A DNA stretch of 64,000 bases from Pempheris klunzingeri (lineage: Eukaryota; Chordata; Actinopteri; Acropomatiformes; Pempheridae): the NCBI RefSeq assembly GCF_042242105.1, contig NC_092029.1, positions 4,881,885-4,945,884 of the forward strand. The letters run 5' to 3'. The translations under genes and the position numbers were made by a program. Below the pieces are notes generated by a model. It ran no database searches. It was not told where the DNA came from and worked only from the letters and a program-made list of their open reading frames with translations. Shown here one piece after another: positions 13,259-23,215 of this stretch. Every line of letters begins with the position of its first letter. The stretch's first letter is position 1.

Positions 13259-16200
13259 TCATGGTTGGTTGGTTGTTTGTTTTCTCTGCATCATGGTTTG
13301 CGTTCTATTAACAATTCAAAGGCATCTGCTGCAGCTACCAAACTGCAAAAGGCGTATAAACCCTTGATACTCTTGTGTCCTTTTCAAGCTTTCAATTCTG
13401 CTGTGGTTACATTGCTTGCAAAATCCATCCAAAAGCAGAGTAAGCAATGAAAGCCTTTTATCAGTACAGCTGCCGCCCAAATATCCCATGAAATACTATT
13501 TAATATTCTCTCCCTCTCTCTCGCTGAAGAGATGCCACCTCATTTCCTTTGTGTGGCTGTAATACGCAAAGTCAGGCCAGTCTGTGCTTACCTTGAAGTC
13601 TCCTGCTGCTCGTCACATTCTACTCTGACGTGAGGTTTTAAATGGCTCTTTGAGTCCACATATGATTCCTCCATTTGGCAACCAACATGTTGAAATGTAT
13701 TAATTGACAATCAGCTAAGTCTTTCCCCCAGGCAACAATTGTGCGACTGTAACTAGGCAGGCCTGCCAAGCTTCATTTCTCCACATGTGCATGAAGCTGC
13801 AATAAGAGCGATACTCTACATTTTTATGTTTATCTGCTCGAACATAAACTGCAAATGTCCAGCTGGCAAAATCTGGCATAATGCACCTTTAACTAAGTAC
13901 AACATTTTGTTAGATTATAGGTGTTTCTGTTCACCACTAGTACATCCACTGTGTAGTATTTACCCATCGTGTAAAAGCTAACGCCCGAAATAGCATATCG
14001 TTAGCCATAGATGAGGCCTAATCTGCACCCTCAAAGCTTTTTGTCTTGTAGCATTAAACGTGAAAACACACAGTTTGAAAAGGGAACTAGCTCTCTTTAT
14101 TTTCATCCGACATGATTCACCAACTAGTGAGGATGCTAAAGTGACATGCGGCGTTAGCCTCAGTGTTCTAGCATATATATGAACGTGACCATCAAGTCAG
14201 CTGGAAACACTAAAAAGTCAGCTGGAGGCTGTTTAAATAAACCCACGGAGCCAAACATTAACTTATTTAGCTAGCTCGCTACAGCTGAAAAAATATACCA
14301 TCAAAAGTTTTCATTTCAAGCAAAATCAAGGACACGTTGTTTAAAACTTATTAAGAATACCATTGTTAGCTGCATTGTGTGCCGTGTGAGAATGGAAAGT
14401 TTGATAGGCCTTGCAACAGTGAACTTAAGTCTATAAATGGGCAAAGCATTGTAGTCCTGCAGAGTTAAGCCTATTGCATGTATGAGTTGGACTGACAATA
14501 CAGAAGTTTTGAGTCTTTCTTTTAATGCCTTTTCATAAATCAGACATGGTTATTTCTCAAATATAACAGTTGTGTGTGTTAAGCATTATATCCAGTGTGC
14601 AAGAGGAGTTTGACTGCATGACAAACATCATTCATTTATTCAGCCATTCACTGTGGATAACCTTAAGCTAAAGCAAAGAGGGAGCACAATGGCTGCTGGG
14701 CATGTTAGTGCTAAGACATCTGTGAGTGTCACGCTTTCAGAGTTAATGCAAGCTGAAGAAAAGTCAGTGATTCATCTGTGTCTGACTAATGTGGCTTTAG
14801 TTAGCGAAGGGAATGGAGGGTCAAAGCAGGAAGAAAAAGGTTATTTTTCTTTTTTATCAAGAAGATGGATTTGTGTCTTCTGTGGTGCCTTTATGAGCTT
14901 TGAGTCTTTTTATCATCTGGCTGGAAGCATGTGAAATGCACATTCTCATGTCTGTTCCTGTGTTTTGCAGACCTGTAAACAACACTGCGTTGGTGAAAAG
15001 CATGTGCCTTATAGACCTTCAACTATCTGGAAGCAATGGGCCAGTGAGAGGGATGATTCACGTCAACAGCAGAGCTCTCATCACCCAGGGCGTAAAAGGG
15101 ACATCGCCAGAAGGGAATGTACCCTAATATGTCTAATACCATTGTACCACTCTGTCTGTCCTGCACACACTCCACAGTTTGCAGAGCTTGCACAGGACAC
15201 CTGAGTAAACTTTGCTCAAGATTTAGGAATAATAGCTCCGTGCAATCCTAATATCTCCACTCATACCTACATCATTTGAAAGCCATTATATTTGAACTGA
15301 TTTCATGAATATGCCCTTATTCAGTCCTGGCACTCAAATCAGAAGGCATTTATTGAAACACCAACAACTTTCTCCCAAAGCCAGACGAGGTGAACACATC
15401 CACAGACCTGCACCACTTTCACTGCTTTTTCCACCTTATTTGGTGCAGTTGAACCAAATCCCGGACTGTTTACACTCTTGGTTTTGGCTCCCGGCAGGAG
15501 TGGAGAATGCTCCAATCAAATCAGATCTGCATGAAACAACAGCTACGCAGCCAGCCTGACACAGGCGATTTCATGCCACTTTCAAATGAATCCTGGAAAG
15601 GGCAATTTAAGGTGAGAATCCAATTAGAAAAATGCACTGTTTCTTACAAAATTGATAATAAACTTGATTTACTGATTGTTTCTGGCTGCTGTAATTTTCC
15701 TACACCTGTCCAAATGGCGCCCAGACCATCACTTGATAGTTTTAAAGGCTCAGTGAAAGTAAAAATATTTACACAGATTAACTTTTTGTACAGCCTTGCT
15801 TTTTATTTATAGTACTTTATGGGAAAAGTCTGTTTTAGTGGTTACAAATTGTGAGGGAAAAGGTATAAGACAAAAATCCATCTACTCATACAATAACATA
15901 GCTTGGGACCTGCAGCTTAGCATAGCAGTAACCTTTTTCTACAACACTACAAATGCATCCCACTGCTTGTGATTTTACCCTTTAGAGAAATCCATAATTT
16001 TGTCAGCTCAAGATTAATAATGCTTTGTCCAATAAACAGCTGACCCGAGCAATCGTGGGACTGATTACAAATAGCCTGCTTAAATGTCGTTGTCAGTTGT
16101 TAATGAGAAAAAAGACAGAGGCAATGAAACACTGGAACACACTTTCCGATTCGGACCAATCTGAACAAGCTAGGTAAGAGGAGGTGAAGCTGTAAATCCT

Positions 16201-16714
16201 GGGCGCACATTTAATACCCACAGAAGATGGAGGAAGATGCCGAGAGAGCCTATGGGGGAGTAGATCCAGGGCTATGCTGGAGGTGTGGAGGCATGTTTTG
16301 TCTCTGCTTATGCACCTTGTTTGTGTGTTGAAATCACTAAATGAGTCTGACATGCATTTTTTTAAGAGGAGACTCCAGCTTTAACATCAGATGATTTGAT
16401 GATCTGAGATTGAGATGATTTTTAGCACTCCAGGGTGAGAGCAGGTAACTAAAGAGAGGTGATTGATTAGAGGATGAATAGATATGCCTGTTCCTGTTGG
16501 TGATTTGTATGACTCAGGACCTAAACCAGCATAATTCACTGCCCACTCAGAGACACAGCTGCCTCAGAGGACTCCATCTGTGCGTTAGATGGAGCTCTAC
16601 TGATATCTAGTGGTCATAAAAGGTAACTTCATGTTTGGGATGATCCACAAGCTTTCTGCTTCGACTCACAGGCAGTGCTGCTGGTGTTGAAGACATATTC
16701 AGATTCTTTACTTC

Positions 16715-16862
16715 TAGAATGTATTAGTACCTCAGTGTAAAAGTGCTCCCTGAAAAGAAAAAGTCCTGCAAATCAAAACCTTTCTTAAGTTAAGGAACAG
16801 AAGTATAATCATCAAAATGCTCTTAAAGTAGTAAAAGTACTTTTTCAGGTACTATGAAAACA
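16715..16862. repeat. fragment of the 'AAGTAC' hAT-like repeat family
   Basis: Contains GTATTAGTACCTCAGTGTAAAAGTGCTCC, AAGTCCTGCA and AGTAGTAAAAGTACTTTTTCAGGTAC, words shared with the segments at 43090-43200 and 48428-49110 in this window. It looks like an end fragment of the same abundant family. Confidence 0.55.
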
Positions 16863-16904
16863 TGGGCGGATTATGAGACCAAGTCATTTGAAGCAGACAC
16901 AGAG

Positions 16905-17210
16905 ATCTGGGGACCCCTGACTCTTTAGGCCCCAGGGCTCTCTCTCTCTGTCCAATCTCCACCCAACACAGACCCCGACAGAAAGCCGCCCACCTCTGAG
17001 CCTGGTTCTGTTCGAGGTTTCTTCCTGTTAAAGGGGAGTTTTTCCTGCCAATGCTGCCTGATATAACATCTGATGCTGCTCGTGTGGGGATTCTTGAATC
17101 CTTAATGTTGGATTCCTGAATCGTTGGGTCTCTCTCTTGATTAAGAGTTTGGTCTAGACCTGCTCTTTATGTAAAGCATCTTGAGATAACGCTGTTATGA
17201 ATTGGCGCTA

Positions 17211-17251
<41 letters not shown>
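16905..17251 (+). mobile_element. 3' end of an L2-type LINE with (GATT)n tail
   Basis: The segment contains GGTTCTGTTCGAGGTTTCTTCCTGTTAAAGGGGAGTTTTTCCTGCC, then AAAGCATCTTGAGATAACGCTGTTATGAATTGGCGCTATATAAATAAA and a (GATT)n tail. This is the hallmark 3' untranslated end of a very common fish L2 (Maui-like) LINE or a SINE that borrows its tail. It is 5'-truncated and carries no coding sequence. Confidence 0.8.
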
Positions 17252-17594
17252 CAAAGCAATACTACATTCACATTCAGCCATTCACACAGTGATAACCATA
17301 CAAAATGCCAACCTGCATGGTGGCAGTTTGGGGTTCAGTATCAATGATACTTCGACTTCAGTTCTCTCGTTCATTCTGTACACAACCAATGACTGACAGC
17401 CTCTCTTAGCTTTTCAGTAAAACACATTTTAACACTTCTGTTAAATTCCACATTCATATAAGCATAAGCAAAATATAATTTCATCATTATCATCAGTCAT
17501 CGTATCCAGGATGAATGAAATGATTGTATTACAGGCCTGTGACAGCGACAGTCAAAACATTTCTTTCTATTTTTCATTTCATTCATTCATTTCT

Positions 17595-17830
17595 GTCAGG
17601 CTGTTATGAGAATTTCAACTAATACGACAAAAACTGTTTCTAAAATAAGTTTCATATCCTTTCTTATAATTAAATTCACCACACCCACGAGTTCTGAGTA
17701 GAGGTGTTTTTCACAGCAGACATTTTGACTTGTCATATTAGGGAAAGCACAGGTGTTACTAATAACGTTAAGGGTGGCTGGCTCTGTGCTGTTCCAGTGT
17801 CCCACTCAGCCAAGACAGCGTGACAGTGAG
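17595..17830. repeat. dispersed repeat, shares a block with 39709-39760
   Basis: GCTGTTATGAGAATTTCAAC.AAT..GACAAAAACTGT.TCTAAA recurs at 39709-39755 with few differences, so a repeat within the window is seen directly. Downstream words (TTTTTCACAGCAGACATTTTGACTTGTCAT) also look like a known fish repeat family. Confidence 0.65.
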
Positions 17831-18239
17831 CCAGCATGCACACAGCAAAGCAGATAAATTGAATTCAGCTGTTATTCATTTTGTTATTCACACTTGTGCT
17901 TTTCCTAGTTACATGGCAACATGCGTTCTTTGAAGAACACATATGGGTCCAAACGTGTAGGTGATATTGTGGTAAAAGCATAACGGCAATTAAATTAAAT
18001 AAAAATACCTCAATACAATAGAGGCACATTTTAATTCAATACAAAGACAGACTATGACTATGATAATTATCATAGAAATGTAAAAGAATGACAAACAAAC
18101 AAAAGCATTAGTAGTAGTTTCCATTATTCAGGCATTATTCTGCAATAATTCAACAATATAATTTCAATTTAGATAAAGAATTTAATTAGGTTATGAAAAG
18201 GGATTATAATGGAGACTCTTCAAACTCCTAACACAGTTA

Positions 18240-18780
18240 AATATCCTATATTCTGCTCCTTTTAAAGTTCATACTTGTATTTAGAGGCCCTACTAGAAGA
18301 GGTTTACATGGTTTAATGCTTAAAAAAAACACAATATTTTGTTCTCATCACAGACATGGCTGCTGCAGCTGTGTTCAGCCTCTGTCTGCACGCTCCGTTT
18401 TAGAAGAACAGAAACAATCTGCTGCTTTGCTTTTGCTTTTGCCATCTTTGTTTTACCAGGAGCTGGTGTTAGTGAGGAAAAAACAATAGCAGACAGTGAG
18501 GTGGATTCAGATGGCGGTCAGTCAGCCTACTGATGGGGCTGGAGGAGGTCACATGATTAAAAGATCCCCCAAATGACATCATAAGAGGAGCCAAATCTAG
18601 ACAGTGTGTTTTCACACACATTTACTTAAAGATGGAGCGTGAGAAAAAGAGAGAGGACGGTATTTACAAAGGGAACACATATATCCACCCATGGATGTGG
18701 GACTAATAAAGTAATATCTTATTTATGTTGAATAGATATTAAAAAGTGCATTTTGCATAATATGGGACCTTTAACATTAA
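18240..18780. repeat. dispersed repeat, outer layer of the repeat nest
   Basis: Contains CATGGCTGCTGCAGCTGTGTTCAGCC and ends with TTTTGCATAATATGGGACCTTTAAC, an end motif (GCATAATAGGTCCCCTTTAA type) typical of a common teleost repeat. The small open frame at 18339-18533 lies inside it and is not taken as a gene. Confidence 0.5.
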
Positions 18781-18871
18781 GCCACCCACTTTTCATTTTT
18801 CCATAGTATGAATTGTTTGATAATAGCCTATAACAATTAAGCCAACCTTTAAGGGAAAACACATTATTATT

Positions 18872-19080
18872 AGTGTGAATGCTCCAGAGCATTCACACTA
18901 TATGTTCTTCTACTGAAATATTTTGCCGCGCTTCTCCTCCCACACCGTTCAAGGTATGAACGTCATTCAAACTGCTAAATGTGCCGCTCAATCGGTAATC
19001 GAGTGCTATGACTTTTCTCATTCATAGTTTCCATAATATTCAGTATGCAAGCGCTCATTTCACAAGATAGATAAAATGTA
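18872..19080 (+). mobile_element. left part of a transposon-like repeat with a palindromic end
   Basis: Begins with a perfect 12-bp inverted repeat around a 4-nt loop: AGTGTGAATGCT at 18872-18883, CCAG, AGCATTCACACT at 18888-18899. The following sequence (CTTCTACTGAAATATTTTGCCGCGC...) resembles the left part of a fish repeat whose right part I place at 22320-23215. The 12-mer AGCATTCACACT recurs at 23169-23180, on the other side of the coiled-coil gene. Confidence 0.55.
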
Positions 19081-19384
19081 GATAAACATGACTAGTTTAA
19101 GACCATGTAAGCATTTCAGCTGCTGGACCGTTTTTGCTGCCACGGCCCCAAAGCACCAGGACACAACTTCAACTCAACCCTCAACCCTCATTGACTCTAA
19201 TGTTATTTCAGCTCTGAAATCTGTGACCAAACCCAAAGTTTGGAATTTTAAAACTGTGAAATCAAGGTCATTTTTCAACTTTATCCAAACAAATAACACA
19301 TTTTCGTACAATGTACAATTGGCATCAAATCCTTGAGCACTTCCTGGGGGCGTGGTTTGATGTTGGGGCGGCCATTTTGTTGAA

Positions 19385-19510
19385 ACTTGTAAATAAATAT
19401 GATGACACGTCAACATTCTAGATGGTTCTGACGCATCAACATTCTAAAATGCTCTGATGACACATCAAAGACATTTAGAATGTTGACCCTCAGTTTGGGT
19501 ATATATAAGG
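19385..19510 (+). promoter_or_regulatory. putative promoter of the coiled-coil gene
   Basis: A TATA box, TATATATAA, lies at 19500-19508, about 174 bases before the ATG at 19682. Just upstream are repeated motifs: CAACATTCTA at 19411-19420, TCAACATTCTAAAATG at 19436-19451 and its near-perfect inverted copy CATTTAGAATGTTGA at 19472-19486. TGACACGTCA-like and TGACGCATCA words near 19403 and 19429 look like bZIP (CREB/ATF) half sites. Function is inferred from position and motifs only. Confidence 0.5.
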
Positions 19511-19580
19511 TACAAGTTTGAAAACTCACCAGTTTCATACTCACAGATACACACAGCGATCACAGGTAACAGATACACAC

Positions 19581-19643
19581 AGCGATTTTGGGAAAGCGAT
19601 TTTAGATAGCGATTTTGGTTAGCGATTTTGGATAGTGATTTCA
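19581..19643 (+). repeat. 13-bp tandem repeat in the 5' leader
   Basis: The word AGCGAT starts at 19581, 19595, 19608 and 19621, and a variant AGTGAT at 19634, giving a 13-14 bp period (unit like AGCGATTTTGGTT). A further AGCGAT at 19555 belongs to a duplicated ACAGATACACACAGCGAT block. The array lies between the TATA box and the ATG of the coiled-coil gene, so it would be in its 5' UTR. Confidence 0.85.
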
Positions 19644-19681
19644 GCCAGTTCTTCAAGACAGTTAGTCTACAGAGAACATCA

Positions 19682-21274
19682 ATGGAAGGAATCAACCATC
19701 CCCTTCGCAGCCGGACGTGGCAGCCGCCTCAAAACAAGCCGAGGAGGCAGCCATGTCAAAACGAGCCGAGGGGGCAGCCGCCTCAAAACGAGCCGAGGAG
19801 GCAGCCGCCTCAAAACGAGCCGAGGGGGCAGCCGCCTCAAAACGAGCCGAGGAGGCAGCCGCCTCAAAACGAGCCGAGGGGGCAGCCGCCTCAAAACGAG
19901 CCGAGGAGGCAGCCACTTCAAAACGTCAACAGCGGGCAGCCACCTCTACACCAGCAGCTGCATCAAGAAAGACAGAAGAGGTTCAAGGCAGAAGGTGATG
20001 TGGACATCTTCAAGTCTAGGCTCCAGGAGGCAGAGAAGAAATTACAAGAGGAGCGCAACTGGAGATGCAGGCGAGAAAATGAGGTGGAGATGCTGAAAGA
20101 AGAAATCAAGAGTCTCTCCTCCACAGCCGAGCCCCAGGACCAGTCAAACAACAGTGGCAACCAGGATCTTATTAGGGATCTGGAAGCCCGGGTCCTGGGT
20201 GAAAGAAAGAAGGCTGACTCCTTCAAACAAACACTTGTAGAAGTCCTGCAACTTTTTAGGGAGAGAATCGACAAGGACATCAGCCTGGTTTTAGAGCTGA
20301 CAGCCAAAAACATCTCCCATGGCAACGTGATGCAGGGGCTGAAAAATGACCAGAAAGAGGTCCGCAGACTGACGGCTCAGCTTGAGGATGTAAAGAAGCA
20401 GCTGGATGAGAAGACCAGCTCCGAACTCAAGCCTGCATCTAGTTTGCAGACACAGACTGTTGAGCAGTTTGAGGAGGTCAAGAAGCAGCTGGAGGAGAAG
20501 ACCAGTGCCGAACTCGAACTGGCCTCCCAGCTGAAGACTCAGCAGGAGGTCTGCAGACTGACTGCTGAGGAGCTGAAGGAGGTCAAGAAGCAGCTGGAGG
20601 AGAAGACCAGTGCCGAACTCAAACTGGCCTCCCAGCTGAAGACTCAGCACGAGGTCTGCAGAAAAACTATCGAGCAGTTCGAGGAGGTCAAGAAGCAGCT
20701 GGAGGAGAAGACCAGCTCCAACCTTGAACTAACCACCAGTCTGCAGACTCAGAAGGTGGTCTGCAGACTGACTGCTGAGGAGCTGAAGGAGGTCAAGAGA
20801 CAGCTGGAAGTGAAGACCAGCGCCGAAGTTGAGCTGGCCTCAAGTCTGCAGACTCAGCAGGAGGTCTCCAGACTGAGTGCCGAACAGTTTGAGGAGGTGA
20901 ACAAGCAGCTGGAAGAGAAGACCAGCGCCGAACTCAAGCTGGCCTCCCAGCTGAACACTGAGCAGGAGGTCTGCAGACTGACTGCTGAGGAGCTGAAGGA
21001 GGTGAAGAAGCAGCTGGAAGAAAAGACCAGCGCCGAACTGGAGCTGGCCTCCCAGCTGAAGACTCAGCAGGATGCCTATCAGGCACTGGAGAGGGAAGTG
21101 GAGATGATGTGTGAGCTGACTGCAACGACCTCCCCACCGGAGAACGCAGACACTCCTGAGAACATCCAGGAAACAGAGGAGCACATCTCAGCTTGGAGGC
21201 TCTTCAAGAAAGCTCTGACGCCAAAACACCGACGCAAGTACAAGAGCCAGAAGAAGGTCCAGGACCTGGACTAA
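19682..21274 (+). CDS. intronless repeat-rich coiled-coil protein, 530 aa, function unknown
   Basis: One uninterrupted frame of 531 codons. The first ATG is at 19682; the frame stays open 54 bases further 5' without another ATG. Residues about 14-85 are proline/arginine/glutamine rich (QPPQNEPRR/G nonapeptide repeats, from a 27-bp tandem array). Residues about 90-185 are a charged helical segment (RFKAEGDVDIFKSRLQEAEK, EEIKSL, DLEARVLGERKKADSFK). From 20387 come seven units beginning EVKKQLEEKTSAELELASQ, 35 residues each (five heptads; the first has 29), a classic long coiled coil. The tail is basic (FKKALTPKHRRKYKSQKK). No signal peptide, membrane segment or catalytic motif is visible. A TATA box precedes it and AATAAA follows at 21397. 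Length, openness and synonymous divergence between repeat units argue for a real, selected gene. It resembles 'golgin/trichohyalin-like' predicted fish proteins only in being a low-complexity coiled coil. It could be a single-exon lineage-specific gene, a retrogene or cargo of a mobile element. Confidence 0.7.
   Translation: MEGINHPLRSRTWQPPQNKPRRQPCQNEPRGQPPQNEPRRQPPQNEPRGQPPQNEPRRQPPQNEPRGQPPQNEPRRQPLQNVNSGQPPLHQQLHQERQKRFKAEGDVDIFKSRLQEAEKKLQEERNWRCRRENEVEMLKEEIKSLSSTAEPQDQSNNSGNQDLIRDLEARVLGERKKADSFKQTLVEVLQLFRERIDKDISLVLELTAKNISHGNVMQGLKNDQKEVRRLTAQLEDVKKQLDEKTSSELKPASSLQTQTVEQFEEVKKQLEEKTSAELELASQLKTQQEVCRLTAEELKEVKKQLEEKTSAELKLASQLKTQHEVCRKTIEQFEEVKKQLEEKTSSNLELTTSLQTQKVVCRLTAEELKEVKRQLEVKTSAEVELASSLQTQQEVSRLSAEQFEEVNKQLEEKTSAELKLASQLNTEQEVCRLTAEELKEVKKQLEEKTSAELELASQLKTQQDAYQALEREVEMMCELTATTSPPENADTPENIQETEEHISAWRLFKKALTPKHRRKYKSQKKVQDLD
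19721..19936 (+). repeat. 27-bp coding tandem array, eight units
   Basis: Units start at 19721, 19748, 19775, 19802, 19829, 19856, 19883 and 19910. Seven are near identical (CAGCCGCCTCAAAACGAGCC then GAGGAGG or GAGGGGG) and the eighth is degenerate. GAGG and GGGG versions alternate, so the higher-order unit is 54 bp. Each unit encodes nine residues (QPPQNEPRR or QPPQNEPRG). Because 27 is divisible by three, other frames on both strands are also open. Confidence 0.95.
20387..21070 (+). repeat. 105-bp coding tandem array (35-residue coiled-coil unit)
   Basis: Units start at 20387 (87 bp, lacking six codons), 20474, 20579, 20684, 20789, 20894 and 20999 (partial, diverging after 24 codons). The period of 105 bp is exactly 35 codons or five heptads. 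Units alternate between endings RLTAEELK and EQFE-type, hinting at a two-unit higher-order repeat. Confidence 0.95.
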
Positions 21275-21275
21275 C

Positions 21276-21290
21276 ACTCACACACACACA

Positions 21291-21343
<53 letters not shown>
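21276..21343. repeat. (CA)n/(CT)n microsatellite
   Basis: CA run, short CT run, then a long CA run, starting directly after the stop codon of the coiled-coil gene, so probably within its 3' UTR. Confidence 0.95.
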
Positions 21344-21345
<2 letters not shown>

Positions 21346-21383
21346 GAACGGGTTTTCTCCGGGTGCTCCGGTTTCTCCCACAT
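21344..21383 (+). mobile_element. SINE fragment
   Basis: GGGTTTTCTCCGGGTGCTCCGGTTTCTCCCACAT matches the central block of the SINE seen whole at 962-1290 (GTTCTTCGGGTTCTCCGGCTTCCTCCCACA). It abuts the CA run, in the presumed 3' UTR of the coiled-coil gene. Confidence 0.65.
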
Positions 21384-21396
21384 AGACAATAATTGG

Positions 21397-21402
21397 AATA
21401 AA
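21397..21402 (+). promoter_or_regulatory. polyadenylation signal of the coiled-coil gene
   Basis: AATAAA about 120 bases after the stop codon at 21274. It is the first canonical hexamer after the coding region. Use is inferred. Confidence 0.45.
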
Positions 21403-21704
21403 ATACAAATAGATAAATTGTACCTGTATCGTTGTATTTCTGTAGAACATTGTTCATCATCCTTCATGCTCTTGTCTCACTGTTCATATCATAGTGTGAT
21501 CAAATACTGGTTTTCTATCAAGGGTTGAATTATTGGCTGAAATTGTGAAAACTGAGAAAAAACACATAATTACAGTGGAAATCAAATATACCTGCACACT
21601 GTTAAAAACTCAGAATGAAAGCATGATAACTGTTCTCACATTTGATTGGTACAAAGACGAAAGTGTCAAAGTGTTGAACGAAGCAGAATTAATAAGGGAT
21701 CATA

Positions 21705-22310
21705 TCAGGGACGTGCGGTCATCATGAAAAGTAAAAAAACAAATAATGATACAATAAAATAAATATTAATATTTGTTAAGTGACCTGTGCAATAAATGTC
21801 ACTTCTGTACGATTCCAATAATTTCAATCATTTTCAAAAATCAAAATAGCTAAATGTGCATATTTCCTGAGGCAGAGGCGAGTTCAGCCTCCCCTCAGAT
21901 TGTGTAATCCCTCCCAAACTGGGATAAACTCATGCCTTTTGCTTTCTCACTGTTTGACACCAATGTTAAGTTTGAACACTGTAAAACATCACAGCCCCTT
22001 TTAGTTATGTCAATTTACATTTTCTCTTTAACTCAAAGTGCTCTGATATGTTTTAGATTTTTAATTCTAGTTTATTGTAGGTTAAATTTACATTCATCAT
22101 CTTGACTACTTGTAAATGTTGTCAGATTGACTGAACTTGCTTTATCAAGTTATCAGTTAAAAAGAAAGAAAAGAAAAATGGTGAAAGTGACGTCTTCAAG
22201 CTACAGAGAAAAAATACTTGCTTCTGCATTTGATTCTGAAAAAAACACCTTTAAAGTAACGGCAAGGTTGAAACAACTTGTTATATCCTGGAGATACGCC
22301 ATGTTTTAAC
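21705..22310 (+). mobile_element. decayed transposon-like segment
   Basis: Begins with GGGACGTGCGGTCATCATGA and contains CTGAGGCAGAGGCGAGTTCAGCCTCCCCTCAGA, words I associate with a dispersed hAT-like fish transposon. A short frame at 22127-22309 (SSYREKILASAFDSEK..., TARLKQL) may be a coding remnant, but I cannot assign it with confidence. Confidence 0.4.
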
Positions 22311-22319
22311 TTGGACTAA

Positions 22320-23215
22320 AGCATATAGACATAGACATAGATATACCTGCACCCCAACCGATGTGTTCAAATGTCCTTACTGACCCTGTTTTGTTTCATT
22401 TGTTTTTGTGTTGTGTTGTTTTTTTGTATTATATATTATTTCATATTTTGGGTGGACTTCAGGTCTGAAGTGTTGCTGCTGAAAAGCGTTCACACTGTTC
22501 TTATCCTCTTTATTATTCACACATTTTCTTCTTACGTACGTTTTTTGGCACTTAACAACTGCTTCATACTTTGTGCTACAGAAACCATTCAAACATCAAA
22601 ATGTTCAGCTCGTTGAGGACATTCAACTGTGACTACATTTAAACATTTCAACCTTTTTAAATTTTTGAAAATATTCAGCTTTTTTCAACTTGCATTTAAC
22701 ATTGAAGTCTATGGGCTGAATGTTCAAATCATCCTCAACTTCCTCCACTTTGAAAGGTTATAGCTTCCTCATACTTTCAGCTAGAGACTTCATTCAACTT
22801 TTAAACAGGTCACCTGTTATGTTACCACATAATTCATCTTATTGATATCTTTTACGGATTTTACAATATTGACAATATCAGTTTTAGTTTTATGTCGTTT
22901 TCCCTTCTCATATTTTATGGGTGACGTCATCGCCAGAGCGCAGAGGAGCATTAAAATCGTCTGAAAGTTTTGTCTTTATCTCGCTCTCACGCCCAACGTG
23001 TGTCACTCACACTCACCATTTATACATCGAAACATAGGAAAAATGGTGCTCGTCGCAGTGATGTGGCCATGGAAAGAAAAGAACATACATTCATATCAGG
23101 GAAGCTTAAATCATGAATTACAGTTACAAAAGGCAGCAGTGCAGTGTGACGTCAGCTATTCAGCAGGCAGCATTCACACTGCAATTTCTTCAGGAATTGC
23201 AAATTTTCTAGTTAC
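22320..23215 (+). mobile_element. right part of the transposon-like repeat
   Basis: Contains TGAAGTCTATGGGCTGAATG, GGGTGACGTCATCGCCAGAGCGCAGAGGAGCATTAAAATCGTCTG and an end region AGCATTCACACT (23169-23180) followed by the near-palindrome GCAATT-TCTTCAGG-AATTGC (23181-23200). The 12-mer is the inverse of the one at 18872-18883. I read this as the other part of the element that begins at 18872; this pairing is an inference. Confidence 0.55.

Larger units (their letters stand above)
8991..16710. other. gene desert with simple repeats
   Basis: No exon of a known gene was found. It holds (GT)n near 10659 and (CA)n near 13206. A stretch near 13780-14290 is rich in GCTAGC/GTTAGC words and looks like decayed repeat DNA. 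Open frames at 9868-10224, 11434-11760, 14653-14934 and 15305-15812 have no recognised domain and no convincing splice frame. Confidence 0.5.

Noticed and set aside
19628..19681. Upstream extension of the coiled-coil frame beginning at a TTG codon
   Set aside because: The nuclear gene of an animal should start at ATG. The first ATG in frame is at 19682, and the extension lies in the 13-bp leader repeat.
19721..19936. Array of 27-bp repeats resembling a CRISPR array
   Set aside because: There are no spacers between units, the units are head-to-tail and in a coding frame, and the DNA is eukaryotic.
19963..21184. Several leucine-rich minus-strand open frames across the coiled-coil gene
   Set aside because: They are shadows of the repetitive plus-strand coding units; their leucines come from CAG/GAG/CTG-rich antisense, and none has an independent start context.
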